Shown: positions 1-8,205 of the stretch, piece after piece
Layout of the letters: each line of letters opens with the position of its first letter
Numbering within the stretch: the first letter of the stretch is position 1
NCBI GenBank assembly: GCA_029976695.1
Contig: JARQTN010000263.1
Span: forward strand, 1 to 64,000
Source: Lewinellaceae bacterium
GTDB lineage: Bacteria > Bacteroidota > Bacteroidia > Chitinophagales > Saprospiraceae
DNA length: 64,000 bases
Direction of reading: 5' to 3'
Position numbers and translations under genes: made by a program
The notes under the pieces: model-generated
Told to the model about the DNA's origin: nothing
The model's database searches: none
Seen by the model: the letters and a program-made list of their open reading frames with translations, nothing else

Positions 1-44
1 AATTTCAAATGAGGAGTGAGGAATTACTGGATAAATTTCATTCC

Positions 45-830
45 CTAAAGCGATTTTGTCCTCCCCCCGTCCACGACGAGGTTGGTCCCGTTGATATAGG
101 CTGCTGCAGGCGATGCCAGGAAAGCCACCGCAGCACCGATTTCCTCCGGCAATCCAAACCGCCCGGCGGGAATAGAGCTTTTCATTTTCTCCTCAATTTC
201 AGCAATTGAGGATCCTGTTTTTTCTGCTTTCCGCAAGACGATCTGAGCCAGCCTTTCAGTGGCCGTTGCGCCAGGTAATACATTGTTTACCGTGATGCCC
301 TTTCCGCCTAATTCGTTGGCGAGCGTCTTCGCCCAGTTGCCGACGGCGCCCCGTATGGTATTGGATACTCCAAGTCCGTCCAGGGGCTGTTTCACAGAGG
401 TTGAAATGACATTGATGATCCGCCCATACCCAGCCTCCGCCATGCCCGGGGTGACAAGCCTGGTAATGACCTGGTTTGCCACAACGTGCTGCCTGAAAGC
501 CGAAAGGTATTGCGCAGGATCAGCTGTGGAGGCAGGACCCGGTGGAGGACCGCCGGAATTATTGACGAGGATATGCACCGGATGCTTCGAAATCAAATGC
601 TTGATCTTCTTTTCAAGTTCTTCATGGTTGGTGACATCCACGGAAACCAGGGCATGGGACTGATTTCCCGATGTGGGTAATGTCTCCAAAACTTCCTCAA
701 GTGTTTCCCTTGTCCTTGCCAAAAGGGTCACATTTGCGCCCAGTTCGGCCAGTTCTATTGCCGCGGCCTTTCCGATCCCCTTGCTGGCGCCGCATACGAG
801 GGCATATTTGTTCGTCAGGTTCAGGTTCAT
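45..830 (-). CDS. SDR-family oxidoreductase-like protein with degenerate catalytic site
   Basis: Rossmann-fold short-chain dehydrogenase-like protein, about 261 residues from the chosen start. The nucleotide-binding motif GASKGIG lies near the N-terminus, NNSGG in the middle, and the C-terminus ends in the usual NGTNLVVDGG segment. The catalytic YxxxK is absent: the aligned stretch is SNTIR, with Ser for Tyr and Arg for Lys, 13 residues after a Ser as in normal SDRs. A known 3-oxoacyl-ACP-reductase-like SDR subgroup is described as lacking the full tetrad, so this is probably not a mutation. It is divergent from the kynurenine genes. The start is the Met just before NLNLTNKY; an upstream ATG at 851 adds seven residues and is possible. 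Substrate unknown. Confidence 0.85.
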   Translation of the reverse strand: MNLNLTNKYALVCGASKGIGKAAAIELAELGANVTLLARTRETLEEVLETLPTSGNQSHALVSVDVTNHEELEKKIKHLISKHPVHILVNNSGGPPPGPASTADPAQYLSAFRQHVVANQVITRLVTPGMAEAGYGRIINVISTSVKQPLDGLGVSNTIRGAVGNWAKTLANELGGKGITVNNVLPGATATERLAQIVLRKAEKTGSSIAEIEEKMKSSIPAGRFGLPEEIGAAVAFLASPAAAYINGTNLVVDGGRTKSL

Positions 831-919
831 GCCGTGAAGATAAGGATTCATTCACGGTGCGTTCAATCCAAAAGTTGTATTTTCAGCTGCAATTGAAATG
901 AGCCCAATCATCTGATCGA

Positions 920-1348
920 ATGAAATCAAAAGTCCTGTCAGACAAAGCAGTTCCGCGCGGTAAATATCCCCATGTAAAAGAGGTTGGAGACTTTATTTTT
1001 GTCTCGGGCACCAGTTCCCGGAGGCCGGATAATACTTTTGAAGGCGTGGAGGTAGATGAGCTGGGCACGACCCGGCTGGATATCCGGAAACAGACGAAAG
1101 CAGTCATCGAAAACATCGGGAGTATCCTCGAAAGTGTCGGCAGCAGCCTGGAAGAAGTGGTGGATATCACGACCTTCCTGGTGAATATGAACGATTTTGG
1201 CGGGTACAATGAAACTTATGGCCAGTTTTTCGATTTTGACGGTCCGACCCGCACCACGGTGGCTGTCCACCAGCTCCCGCATCCGCACCTCCTGATCGAG
1301 ATGAAGGCGATTGCCTACAGGAACAAGAAAGGGCCCAGGTCCAAATAG
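920..1348 (+). CDS. RidA/YjgF-family protein, probable 2-aminomuconate deaminase
   Basis: A 142-residue RidA (YER057c/UK114) family protein, with VSGTSSRRPD near the N-terminus and a C-terminal segment RTTVAVHQLPHPHLLIEMKAIAY. General RidA proteins hydrolyse reactive enamines and imines. Some longer relatives in kynurenine or nitrobenzoate clusters (NbaF/AmnD-type) deaminate 2-aminomuconate to 4-oxalocrotonate. Position is the main argument here: it is the first gene of a + strand run that continues with tryptophan 2,3-dioxygenase, the semialdehyde dehydrogenase, ACMS decarboxylase and kynureninase. The specific substrate is inferred; family membership is clear. Confidence 0.88.
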   Translation: MKSKVLSDKAVPRGKYPHVKEVGDFIFVSGTSSRRPDNTFEGVEVDELGTTRLDIRKQTKAVIENIGSILESVGSSLEEVVDITTFLVNMNDFGGYNETYGQFFDFDGPTRTTVAVHQLPHPHLLIEMKAIAYRNKKGPRSK

Positions 1349-1390
1349 GAATTTCATCGTCAATTTTGATCATTTAACGAACCACCGTTT

Positions 1391-2497
1391 ATGGATAAGA
1401 AATATTCCTCCGTACACTATCATCAATACCTGGAACTGGACAAGATCCTGGATGCCCAGCACTTGCGCAGCGCAGAGGTCGAAGAGAAGCCGGCGCACGA
1501 TGAAATGCTGTTCATCATCGTCCACCAGGTATATGAACTCTGGTTCAAGCAGATCATCCATGAACTCTCTTCCGTGATCGACATGTTCAGGAAAGAAGAG
1601 GTGGACGAGCGCAATATCGGCACGGCTGTCTCACGCCTTGAGCGGATCACGGAGATCCAGGAACTGATCATCAAGCAGATCGATGTCATGGAAACGATGA
1701 CGCCGCTCGATTTCCTGGAGTTCCGCCATTACTTATTTCCTGCAAGCGGATTCCAGAGTTTTCAGTTCCGGGTGCTCGAGATCATGATGGGATTGCGTGC
1801 AGAGGAGAGGCTTTCGTACAACAATGCATCCTTCCATGTCGTGTTCAATGAAGAGCGGAAGGAATACCTTGAAAAACTCGAATCCGGGCGATCCCTGCTG
1901 GAGGTGATCGTCGAATGGCTGGAGCGGACACCTTTTATCAAATATGGTGAATTCCATTTCCTTTTCGAGTACAGGAAAGCCGTGAAAAGGATGCTGGAAA
2001 GGGAAACCGAAAGCATCCGGAATTCGACCATCCTCCTGGAAGAGACAAAAAAACTCCGCCTGCAGATGCTGGGCAATACGAATACGTATTTTGACTCTGT
2101 CCTCGACCCGGAAAAACACCGGGAATACCAGCAGAAAGGCATGCTGAAATTTTCGTACAAAGCCACCATTGCTGCGCTTTTTATCCATCTCTACCGCGAT
2201 GAGCCGATCCTCCAGCTTCCCTACCAGTTGCTGGCCAAGATCAAACACATGGAAGAGCTGTTCACCGCCTGGAGATACCGGCATGCCCAGATGGTCCTGC
2301 GCATGATCGGTCGGAAAACCGGAACGGGCGGTTCATCGGGCCATGACTACCTGAATGCGACGGCACAGAAACACCATGTGTTTTCGGACCTCTTCAATAT
2401 CTCCACTTTGCTGATCCCGAGGAGTGAATTGCCCGACCTGCCGGCGGACCTCAGGAAGAAATTAGGGTTTCACTACACCTCAACAAACAGCAAATGA
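1391..2497 (+). CDS. kynA: Tryptophan 2,3-dioxygenase
   Basis: Heme dioxygenase opening the indole ring of L-tryptophan to N-formylkynurenine, the first step of the kynurenine route. At 368 residues it is longer than most proteobacterial enzymes (about 280) and nearer the animal length. Visible signatures are FIIVHQVYELWF with distal His45, the substrate loop FPASGFQSFQFR ending at Arg127, the YRHAQMVLRMIG segment carrying the probable proximal heme His near 298, and the GTGGSSG loop near 313-319. Its stop codon overlaps the start of the following aldehyde dehydrogenase by 4 bp (ATGA), indicating translational coupling. Confidence 0.96.
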   Translation: MDKKYSSVHYHQYLELDKILDAQHLRSAEVEEKPAHDEMLFIIVHQVYELWFKQIIHELSSVIDMFRKEEVDERNIGTAVSRLERITEIQELIIKQIDVMETMTPLDFLEFRHYLFPASGFQSFQFRVLEIMMGLRAEERLSYNNASFHVVFNEERKEYLEKLESGRSLLEVIVEWLERTPFIKYGEFHFLFEYRKAVKRMLERETESIRNSTILLEETKKLRLQMLGNTNTYFDSVLDPEKHREYQQKGMLKFSYKATIAALFIHLYRDEPILQLPYQLLAKIKHMEELFTAWRYRHAQMVLRMIGRKTGTGGSSGHDYLNATAQKHHVFSDLFNISTLLIPRSELPDLPADLRKKLGFHYTSTNSK

Positions 2498-3945
2498 AGC
2501 AGATCCTGAATTTCATTGGCGGAACATGGGTGGAACCGGCAGGAGGGACGTACTTTGATGATGTCAACCCGGCGAAGGGCCAGCCTTATGCGCATATCCC
2601 GGATTCAGATAACCGCGATGTCGCGCAGGCCGTGGAGGCTGCACAAGGGGCATTTCCCGGGTGGTCGGGACGTTCTATCCATGACCGGCACAGGATATTG
2701 GCCCGGATCGCTGACCTGATCGATCAAAACCTGGAAGAGCTCGCTGAAGCAGAATCCGTGGATAACGGAAAGCCGCTGAAACTCGCACGGAAAATCGACA
2801 TCCCCAGGGCATCTGCCAATTTCCGCTTCTTCGCAACGGCGGTCATGCAATTTGCTTCGGAGTCCCACCATATGGGAAATGTCGCGATCAATTATACATT
2901 GAGGCAGCCGCTTGGCGTGGTGGGATGTATTTCGCCCTGGAACCTTCCCCTCTACCTGTTTACCTGGAAGATTGCACCGGCCCTGGCGGCAGGGAATACG
3001 GTTGTGGCCAAACCATCCGAGATCACACCGATGACAGCGCACCTGCTGACGGGGATCTGCCAGGAAGCCGGCTTGCCTGACGGCGTCCTGAATATCGTCC
3101 ATGGTTACGGGCACAAGACCGGTGAAGCCATTGTTGAGCATCCGGAAGTCAAGGCGATCTCTTTTACTGGTGGGACGAAAACAGGAGCCCGGATCGCCTC
3201 TATTGCGGCCCCGAAATTCAAGAAGCTCAGCCTGGAGCTTGGCGGCAAGAATCCGAACATCGTCTTTGCCGATTGTGACTACGATACCATGCTGAGTACA
3301 ACGATGCGTTCTTCCTTTGCGAACCAGGGCCAGATCTGCCTGTGTGGTAGCCGTATCCTGGTTGAGGAGTCCATCTATGAAAAATTCAAACATGATTTTG
3401 TGGAACGGACTGCAGCCCTGAGGATTGCCCAGCCGCTCGACCCTCAGAGCCAGATCGGGGCTGTGGTGTCTGAGGCCCATATGGAAAAGATTCTGTCCTA
3501 CGTCCAGCTGGCTCGTGAAGAAGGCGGCCGCGTTCTGACAGGAGGCAAGCGGCGGATCCTGGAAGGAGCACATGCACATGGCTTTTATCTCGAACCGACC
3601 ATCATCGAAGGGCTCGACCAGCAGTGCCGCACGAACCAGGAAGAGATCTTCGGACCTGTGGTCACGATCCAGTCTTTCAAAACGGAGGAAGAAGCACTCA
3701 AAATGGCCAACAGCACCCCATATGGATTATCCGCAACCCTTTGGACGGAGAACCTGACCCGCGCACACCGGACGGCGGAGCAACTGAAAGCCGGGATCGT
3801 CTGGATCAATTGCTGGCTGCTGCGGGATCTGCGGACGCCCTTTGGAGGCGTCAAGGCTTCTGGCGTAGGAAGGGAAGGGGGCTTTGAGGCCCTGCGCTTT
3901 TTTACGGAACCGAAGAATGTATGCATCAAATATGGTGATGCGTAA
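2494..3945 (+). CDS. 2-aminomuconic semialdehyde dehydrogenase (aldehyde dehydrogenase)
   Basis: An NAD-dependent aldehyde dehydrogenase of 483 residues. It shows the family motifs ELGGKNPNIV (general-base Glu near 248) and GQICLCGSR (nucleophile Cys near 282), SFTGGTKTG for cofactor binding and a C-terminal PFGGVKASGVGREGG. The family includes AmnC/NbaE and human ALDH8A1, which oxidise 2-aminomuconate-6-semialdehyde to 2-aminomuconate. Placement between tryptophan dioxygenase (4-bp overlap) and the ACMS decarboxylase gene makes this substrate likely. The related hydroxymuconic-semialdehyde or betaine-aldehyde enzymes cannot be excluded by motif alone. Confidence 0.93.
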   Translation: MKQILNFIGGTWVEPAGGTYFDDVNPAKGQPYAHIPDSDNRDVAQAVEAAQGAFPGWSGRSIHDRHRILARIADLIDQNLEELAEAESVDNGKPLKLARKIDIPRASANFRFFATAVMQFASESHHMGNVAINYTLRQPLGVVGCISPWNLPLYLFTWKIAPALAAGNTVVAKPSEITPMTAHLLTGICQEAGLPDGVLNIVHGYGHKTGEAIVEHPEVKAISFTGGTKTGARIASIAAPKFKKLSLELGGKNPNIVFADCDYDTMLSTTMRSSFANQGQICLCGSRILVEESIYEKFKHDFVERTAALRIAQPLDPQSQIGAVVSEAHMEKILSYVQLAREEGGRVLTGGKRRILEGAHAHGFYLEPTIIEGLDQQCRTNQEEIFGPVVTIQSFKTEEEALKMANSTPYGLSATLWTENLTRAHRTAEQLKAGIVWINCWLLRDLRTPFGGVKASGVGREGGFEALRFFTEPKNVCIKYGDA

Positions 3946-3950
3946 TTTAA

Positions 3951-4973
3951 ATGGAATTGAACATGCTCAAGATTGATATTCATACCCACATCATGCCAAA
4001 CCGGATCCCGAATTGGGTTAAAAAATTCGGGTACGGGGATTTTATCCACCTGGAAGACTGCGGCGAATGCACGGCACGCATGATGCAGGGCGACAGGTTT
4101 TTCCGCGAGGTGGAATCCAATTGCTGGGACCCGCAAGTCCGCATGAAGGAATGCGACAAACACGGTGTACATGTCCAGGTCCTGTCCGTGATCCCGGTGC
4201 TCTTCCACTACTGGGCCAAAGGCAGGGATGCGCTTCAAACATCCAGGTATTTTAACGACTATATTGCTGAAGTCGTGAGCAGGCACCCGGGCAGGTTTGT
4301 GGGTTTGGGTACGGTCCCCTTGCAGGATGTCGACCTGGCTGTTGAAGAACTCGAAAGATGCATGAATGAGCTGGGCATGGTTGGTGTGGAGATCGGTACG
4401 CACATCAACCACTGGAACCTGAGTGCACCTGAGCTATTTCCGTTTTATGAAGCGGCGGAAAAGCTGGATGCGGCTGTTTTCGTCCATCCCTGGGACATGA
4501 TGGGAAAGGAAGAGATGGAACGCTACTGGTTGCCCTGGCTGGTCGGGATGCCGGCCGAGACCAGTCGCGCGATTTGTTCCATGATCTTCGGTGGTGTATT
4601 TGAAAAGTTTCCAGCCATGAAGGTTGCCTTTGCACACGGGGGTGGTTCATTCCCGGGTACCGTGAGCAGGGTGGAACACGGATTCAATGTGCGCCCTGAT
4701 CTGTGTGCCATCGATAATGACAAGAATCCAAAATCCTATTTGGGCAAATTTTATATTGATTCCCTCGTCCATGATGAGCGGATCCTGGATTACCTGGTGG
4801 ACCTGATGGGGGCCGACCGGATCGCGTTAGGCAGTGATTACCCCTTTCCATTGGGTGAACTGGAGCCTGGAAAACTGATTGAGCAAATGCCATACAGTGA
4901 CCGGACGAAAGAACTGCTCCTGAGCGGGACCGCCCTGGACTGGATGGGAAAGGCAAAAAGTGATTTTATATGA
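3951..4973 (+). CDS. 2-amino-3-carboxymuconate-6-semialdehyde decarboxylase
   Basis: An amidohydrolase-superfamily metal-dependent decarboxylase (ACMSD/NbaD), 340 residues. It removes CO2 from ACMS and so diverts 3-hydroxyanthranilate carbon from quinolinate/NAD toward 2-aminomuconate. The zinc site is visible as HTH (His11, His13), HPWDMMG (near 179), FAHGGGSFP (near 229) and SDYPFPLGE (Asp near 296), matching the spacing of characterised ACMSDs. An internal Met at codon 5 (3963) is an alternative start. The stop overlaps the kynureninase start by 4 bp. Confidence 0.94.
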   Translation: MELNMLKIDIHTHIMPNRIPNWVKKFGYGDFIHLEDCGECTARMMQGDRFFREVESNCWDPQVRMKECDKHGVHVQVLSVIPVLFHYWAKGRDALQTSRYFNDYIAEVVSRHPGRFVGLGTVPLQDVDLAVEELERCMNELGMVGVEIGTHINHWNLSAPELFPFYEAAEKLDAAVFVHPWDMMGKEEMERYWLPWLVGMPAETSRAICSMIFGGVFEKFPAMKVAFAHGGGSFPGTVSRVEHGFNVRPDLCAIDNDKNPKSYLGKFYIDSLVHDERILDYLVDLMGADRIALGSDYPFPLGELEPGKLIEQMPYSDRTKELLLSGTALDWMGKAKSDFI

Positions 4974-6238
4974 GCATGCATCATGATATCGGTCTTTCAC
5001 ATGCCCTTAAACTGGATGCGGATGATCCACTTGCCGGGTACCGGGAGCAGTTTCATCACCCTGTGATCAATGGGGAGGAGGTCGTCTATTTGTGCGGGAA
5101 TTCGCTTGGTCTCCAGCCGAAGAAAGCATCGGCATATGTACAACAGGAGCTGGATGACTGGGCTCGCTTTGGCGTGGAAGGGCATTTCCATGCCAGGCAC
5201 CCATGGATGCCATACCATGAATACCTGACCGCGCATATGGCCAATGTTGTCGGTGCAAAGCCGATTGAAGTGGTCGTGATGAATTCGCTGACAGTAAACC
5301 TGCATTTGCTGATGGTCTCTTTCTACAGGCCCACCAGTGAGCGGTACAAGATCATCATAGAGCATGATGCCTTTCCATCTGACCGGTATGCGGTTGCATC
5401 ACAGGCTGCATTCCACGGGTTCGATCCCCGGGATGCCATCCTGACCTGGGAACCCAAACCCGGGGCACATACGCTGGAAACTGAAGACCTTGAGCAATTG
5501 CTCCAAACCCATCAGGGTGAGGTTGCCTGCCTCCTGATCGGAGGGGTGAATTATTACACCGGGCAATCCTTTGATTTGGGTGAGATCGCACGGCTGGGAC
5601 ACAGGTACGGCGCAGTTGTCGGCATCGACCTGGCACATGGTGCTGGAAACATCATGCCGAATCTGCATGAAAACGAGATCGATTTCGCGGCATGGTGTAC
5701 ATACAAGTACCTGAACAGCGGGCCGGGTGGCATTTCGGGTGTTTTTGTCCATGAAAAATATGCCCACTCTACCGAGCTGCCCCGCTTTACTGGATGGTGG
5801 GGGCACAACAAGGAAACGCGGTTTTATATGCGTGATGAATTTGACCCGATCCCGGGGGCAGAAGGCTGGCAACTCAGCAATCCGCCTATCCTTCCGTTGG
5901 CCTCGCTAAGGGCTTCACTGGAAATTTTTGAAGAGGCCGGGATGCCTGCCCTCCGGCAGAAATCCATTCAACTGACCGGCTACCTGGAGTATCTTCTGGA
6001 CCAACTCAGCCATGAACGGATTGAGATCATCACGCCCAAAGATCCGCAACAAAGGGGGTGCCAGCTTTCCATCATGGTCAGGGATTCGGATAAAAAACTG
6101 TTTGATGACTTGATGGCTTCAGGCGTGGTGGTCGATTGGCGCGAGCCCGATGTGATCCGTGTTGCCCCTGCGCCACTGTACAATTCCTTCCAGGATGCCT
6201 GGAAATTTGTAGACAGGCTAAATCACCTCATAGCCTGA
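4970..6238 (+). CDS. kynU: Kynureninase
   Basis: A PLP-dependent hydrolase of 422 residues cleaving kynurenine or 3-hydroxykynurenine to anthranilate or 3-hydroxyanthranilate plus alanine. Kynureninase features are the N-terminal VYLCGNSLGLQPK, the PLP-lysine motif TYKYLNSGPGG (Lys near 246), FTGWWGHN in the middle and the C-terminal WREPDVIRVAPAPLYN. It is the last gene of the coupled + strand block. With the 3-monooxygenase encoded opposite, 3-hydroxykynurenine is the likely main substrate. Confidence 0.96.
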   Translation: MSMHHDIGLSHALKLDADDPLAGYREQFHHPVINGEEVVYLCGNSLGLQPKKASAYVQQELDDWARFGVEGHFHARHPWMPYHEYLTAHMANVVGAKPIEVVVMNSLTVNLHLLMVSFYRPTSERYKIIIEHDAFPSDRYAVASQAAFHGFDPRDAILTWEPKPGAHTLETEDLEQLLQTHQGEVACLLIGGVNYYTGQSFDLGEIARLGHRYGAVVGIDLAHGAGNIMPNLHENEIDFAAWCTYKYLNSGPGGISGVFVHEKYAHSTELPRFTGWWGHNKETRFYMRDEFDPIPGAEGWQLSNPPILPLASLRASLEIFEEAGMPALRQKSIQLTGYLEYLLDQLSHERIEIITPKDPQQRGCQLSIMVRDSDKKLFDDLMASGVVVDWREPDVIRVAPAPLYNSFQDAWKFVDRLNHLIA

Positions 6239-6282
6239 AGGAATGGACGAAAGCTGGATCGATTCACGAAATATTCAGAAAG

Positions 6283-6312
6283 ACTAATTAGTGCCCTAAT
6301 TCGTTAGTTTTG
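6283..6312 (+). promoter_or_regulatory. Promoter region with palindrome before the propeller/OmpA gene
   Basis: TAGTTTTG at 6305-6312 fits the Bacteroidota -7 consensus TAnnTTTG exactly and lies 30 bases before the ATG at 6343. A perfect palindrome ACTAATTAGT (6283-6292) sits where a -33 element would be. It suggests the OmpA-type gene is transcribed separately from kynU. Confidence 0.5.
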
Positions 6313-6342
6313 TGGGCCGAAAAGGGATAGCGCAGGCGATAC

Positions 6343-8154
6343 ATGAAAAGAAGTCATAGAATCAAACACAAACCAGTCAGGGAAACATGCATTCTCATGT
6401 TCTCCCTGTGCATGATCTTCCTGATACCGGGCATCGGTTCGTCCCAGGGATTTACGACGGTTGAACGGTATACGGACCTGAGCGAACACCACCGGGTGAA
6501 CCATATTGTGATCGATGATGAGGACAATAAATATGTGGCAACAGAGGAGGGGCTTTTCAGGATCGAAGCTGGCACAAACCGGATTGAGCCGGTGATCAAA
6601 GGGGAGGAGATACAGCAATTAGCCTGGGATCCCCGATCCGGTTTGTGGGCTTCAAAAAGGGATTCGGTCGTGTTCCAGCCATTTACGGAGCTGACTTTTG
6701 CCTTTGGCGAGCCGGGTTTGAAGATCACCTGCATGGACGCCTCTTCAAACCAGCTTTTTGTCGGCACCAATAAAGGCCTGTTCAAGGTGGGGCTGAAAGA
6801 CGGTGAGATCCAGTTGCGCAGGTCCGAGGAAAGTAAATTGTTAGGAACTGTCGCAGTCAACACCATTTTTGTTGATCCCCAGCGGGTGCGCTGGATCGGT
6901 ACCAACCAGGGTGTATTTCGCATTGAAGAGGGAAAACTTAGGCATTACGAAAAGAAGTCAAGAATTACCGCTTTTACACACACCCATGAAGGTGTCTGGA
7001 TCGTCAGCGACCAGGAAATGTGGCTCGTCGACCAGTACAACCGGTGGGCACCCGTGGCAGTGCGCAGGGGGCTGAGTGAAGGAACCGTGACAGCCCTGGC
7101 TTCGGACAAGCGCGCCCAGATCTACCTGGCATCTGATATTCTGGTCCAGTTTAACCCTTATTCTGATGCGATCTATACGCTAGATGAAAGCTATGGTTTT
7201 GTCAATACGTTGAGTACGACCCTGGCCTGTGACCGGCAGGACCAGGTGTGGGTAGGTACAGCGACAGGCGGTTTGTTTATGATCCGGATCAAGACGGAAG
7301 ACACCGACAGGTTAAGTGCATTGTTGGTCAAGGAAAGAAAAATTGAATGCCCCGGGGGATCTGATGCGATCCTGCATGTGGTTGTACGTGGAGGGGTTCC
7401 CCCATACACGTATACATGGAAAAACGCCGCTTTGACTGGTGATTATATCACAGGTTTGGCCGCAGGGGAATATGAAGTAGAAGTGCGGGATTCCATCGGC
7501 CAGGCGTATCAGGTTTCGGCCACCATCCTTGAACCAGATCCCATTCAGATCGAAATCACAGAGACCAAACCTTCCTCAGGCAAGGGAAAAAAAGACGGCA
7601 TGGCGACAATTTCAGTGAAAGGAGGAAAGAGCCCATACGAGGTGGAATGGACCAGTGGCGAAAAAGGCTTCGAGGCCACTCGTCTCACCCCAGGCACCCA
7701 CCTGGTCACAGTTGTAGACGCGAATGGGTGCTTTCAGTCGGCGGAGGTGCTGATCGAATTGGAAAAAGTCCTGTCCGGCCTCACGGTAGAAAAACTGGAC
7801 GTTGGCACCACGGTGAATATCGAGAAACTCTTCTTTCAAGCAGATTCAACAGCCATTACCCCGGCATCCTACAATGTACTTGACGAGATCTATGATTTCC
7901 TGAATGCCCATCAGAATGTTGTGATCGAGATCGGCGGGCATACGAATTCCATTCCACCGGATGACTATTGTGATCGCTTGTCCACTGATCGTGCACGAGC
8001 GGTAGCCTCATACCTGTATAAACGGGGAATCCCGGAGGACCGGATCTCCTACAAAGGCTATGGGAAACGGAACCCGATTGCCACGAATGAGACCCGTGCC
8101 GGCCGCCAGAAGAACCAGCGTGTCGAGATCAAGGTCCTCAGCCTTGGGGGGTGA
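6343..8154 (+). CDS. Exported propeller / SprB-repeat / OmpA-like envelope protein
   Basis: A 603-residue protein with an N-terminal signal peptide ending near GIGSSQG. Residues about 30-320 hold repeats such as VGTNKGLFKVG, IGTNQGVFRIE and VGTATGGLFMI, typical of the two-component-regulator propeller (ligand-binding sensor-type beta-propeller). Residues about 330-465 hold two SprB-like repeats (GGVPPYTYTWKNA; GGKSPYEVEWTSG). The C-terminal ~110 residues are an OmpA peptidoglycan-binding domain (IGGHTNSI, DRARAVASYLYKRGIPEDRISYKGYG). There is no histidine kinase part. It probably sits in the outer membrane or periplasm bound to the cell wall. Function unknown; a role in kynurenine metabolism is not implied by sequence. 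Confidence 0.85.
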   Translation: MKRSHRIKHKPVRETCILMFSLCMIFLIPGIGSSQGFTTVERYTDLSEHHRVNHIVIDDEDNKYVATEEGLFRIEAGTNRIEPVIKGEEIQQLAWDPRSGLWASKRDSVVFQPFTELTFAFGEPGLKITCMDASSNQLFVGTNKGLFKVGLKDGEIQLRRSEESKLLGTVAVNTIFVDPQRVRWIGTNQGVFRIEEGKLRHYEKKSRITAFTHTHEGVWIVSDQEMWLVDQYNRWAPVAVRRGLSEGTVTALASDKRAQIYLASDILVQFNPYSDAIYTLDESYGFVNTLSTTLACDRQDQVWVGTATGGLFMIRIKTEDTDRLSALLVKERKIECPGGSDAILHVVVRGGVPPYTYTWKNAALTGDYITGLAAGEYEVEVRDSIGQAYQVSATILEPDPIQIEITETKPSSGKGKKDGMATISVKGGKSPYEVEWTSGEKGFEATRLTPGTHLVTVVDANGCFQSAEVLIELEKVLSGLTVEKLDVGTTVNIEKLFFQADSTAITPASYNVLDEIYDFLNAHQNVVIEIGGHTNSIPPDDYCDRLSTDRARAVASYLYKRGIPEDRISYKGYGKRNPIATNETRAGRQKNQRVEIKVLSLGG

Positions 8155-8205
8155 AATGGCTCCTCCTGTGTGCGGCGGTGAAAAGCACGATCAAGGACTT
8201 TTTCG

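Noticed and set aside
9-209. 66-codon + strand frame at the left edge
   Set aside because: It overlaps the 3' end of the SDR-like gene in antisense and shows no family features.
2605-3579. 324-codon frame antisense to the aldehyde dehydrogenase gene
   Set aside because: It is a shadow of a strongly conserved gene, with Cys/His/Arg-rich composition and no recognisable domain.
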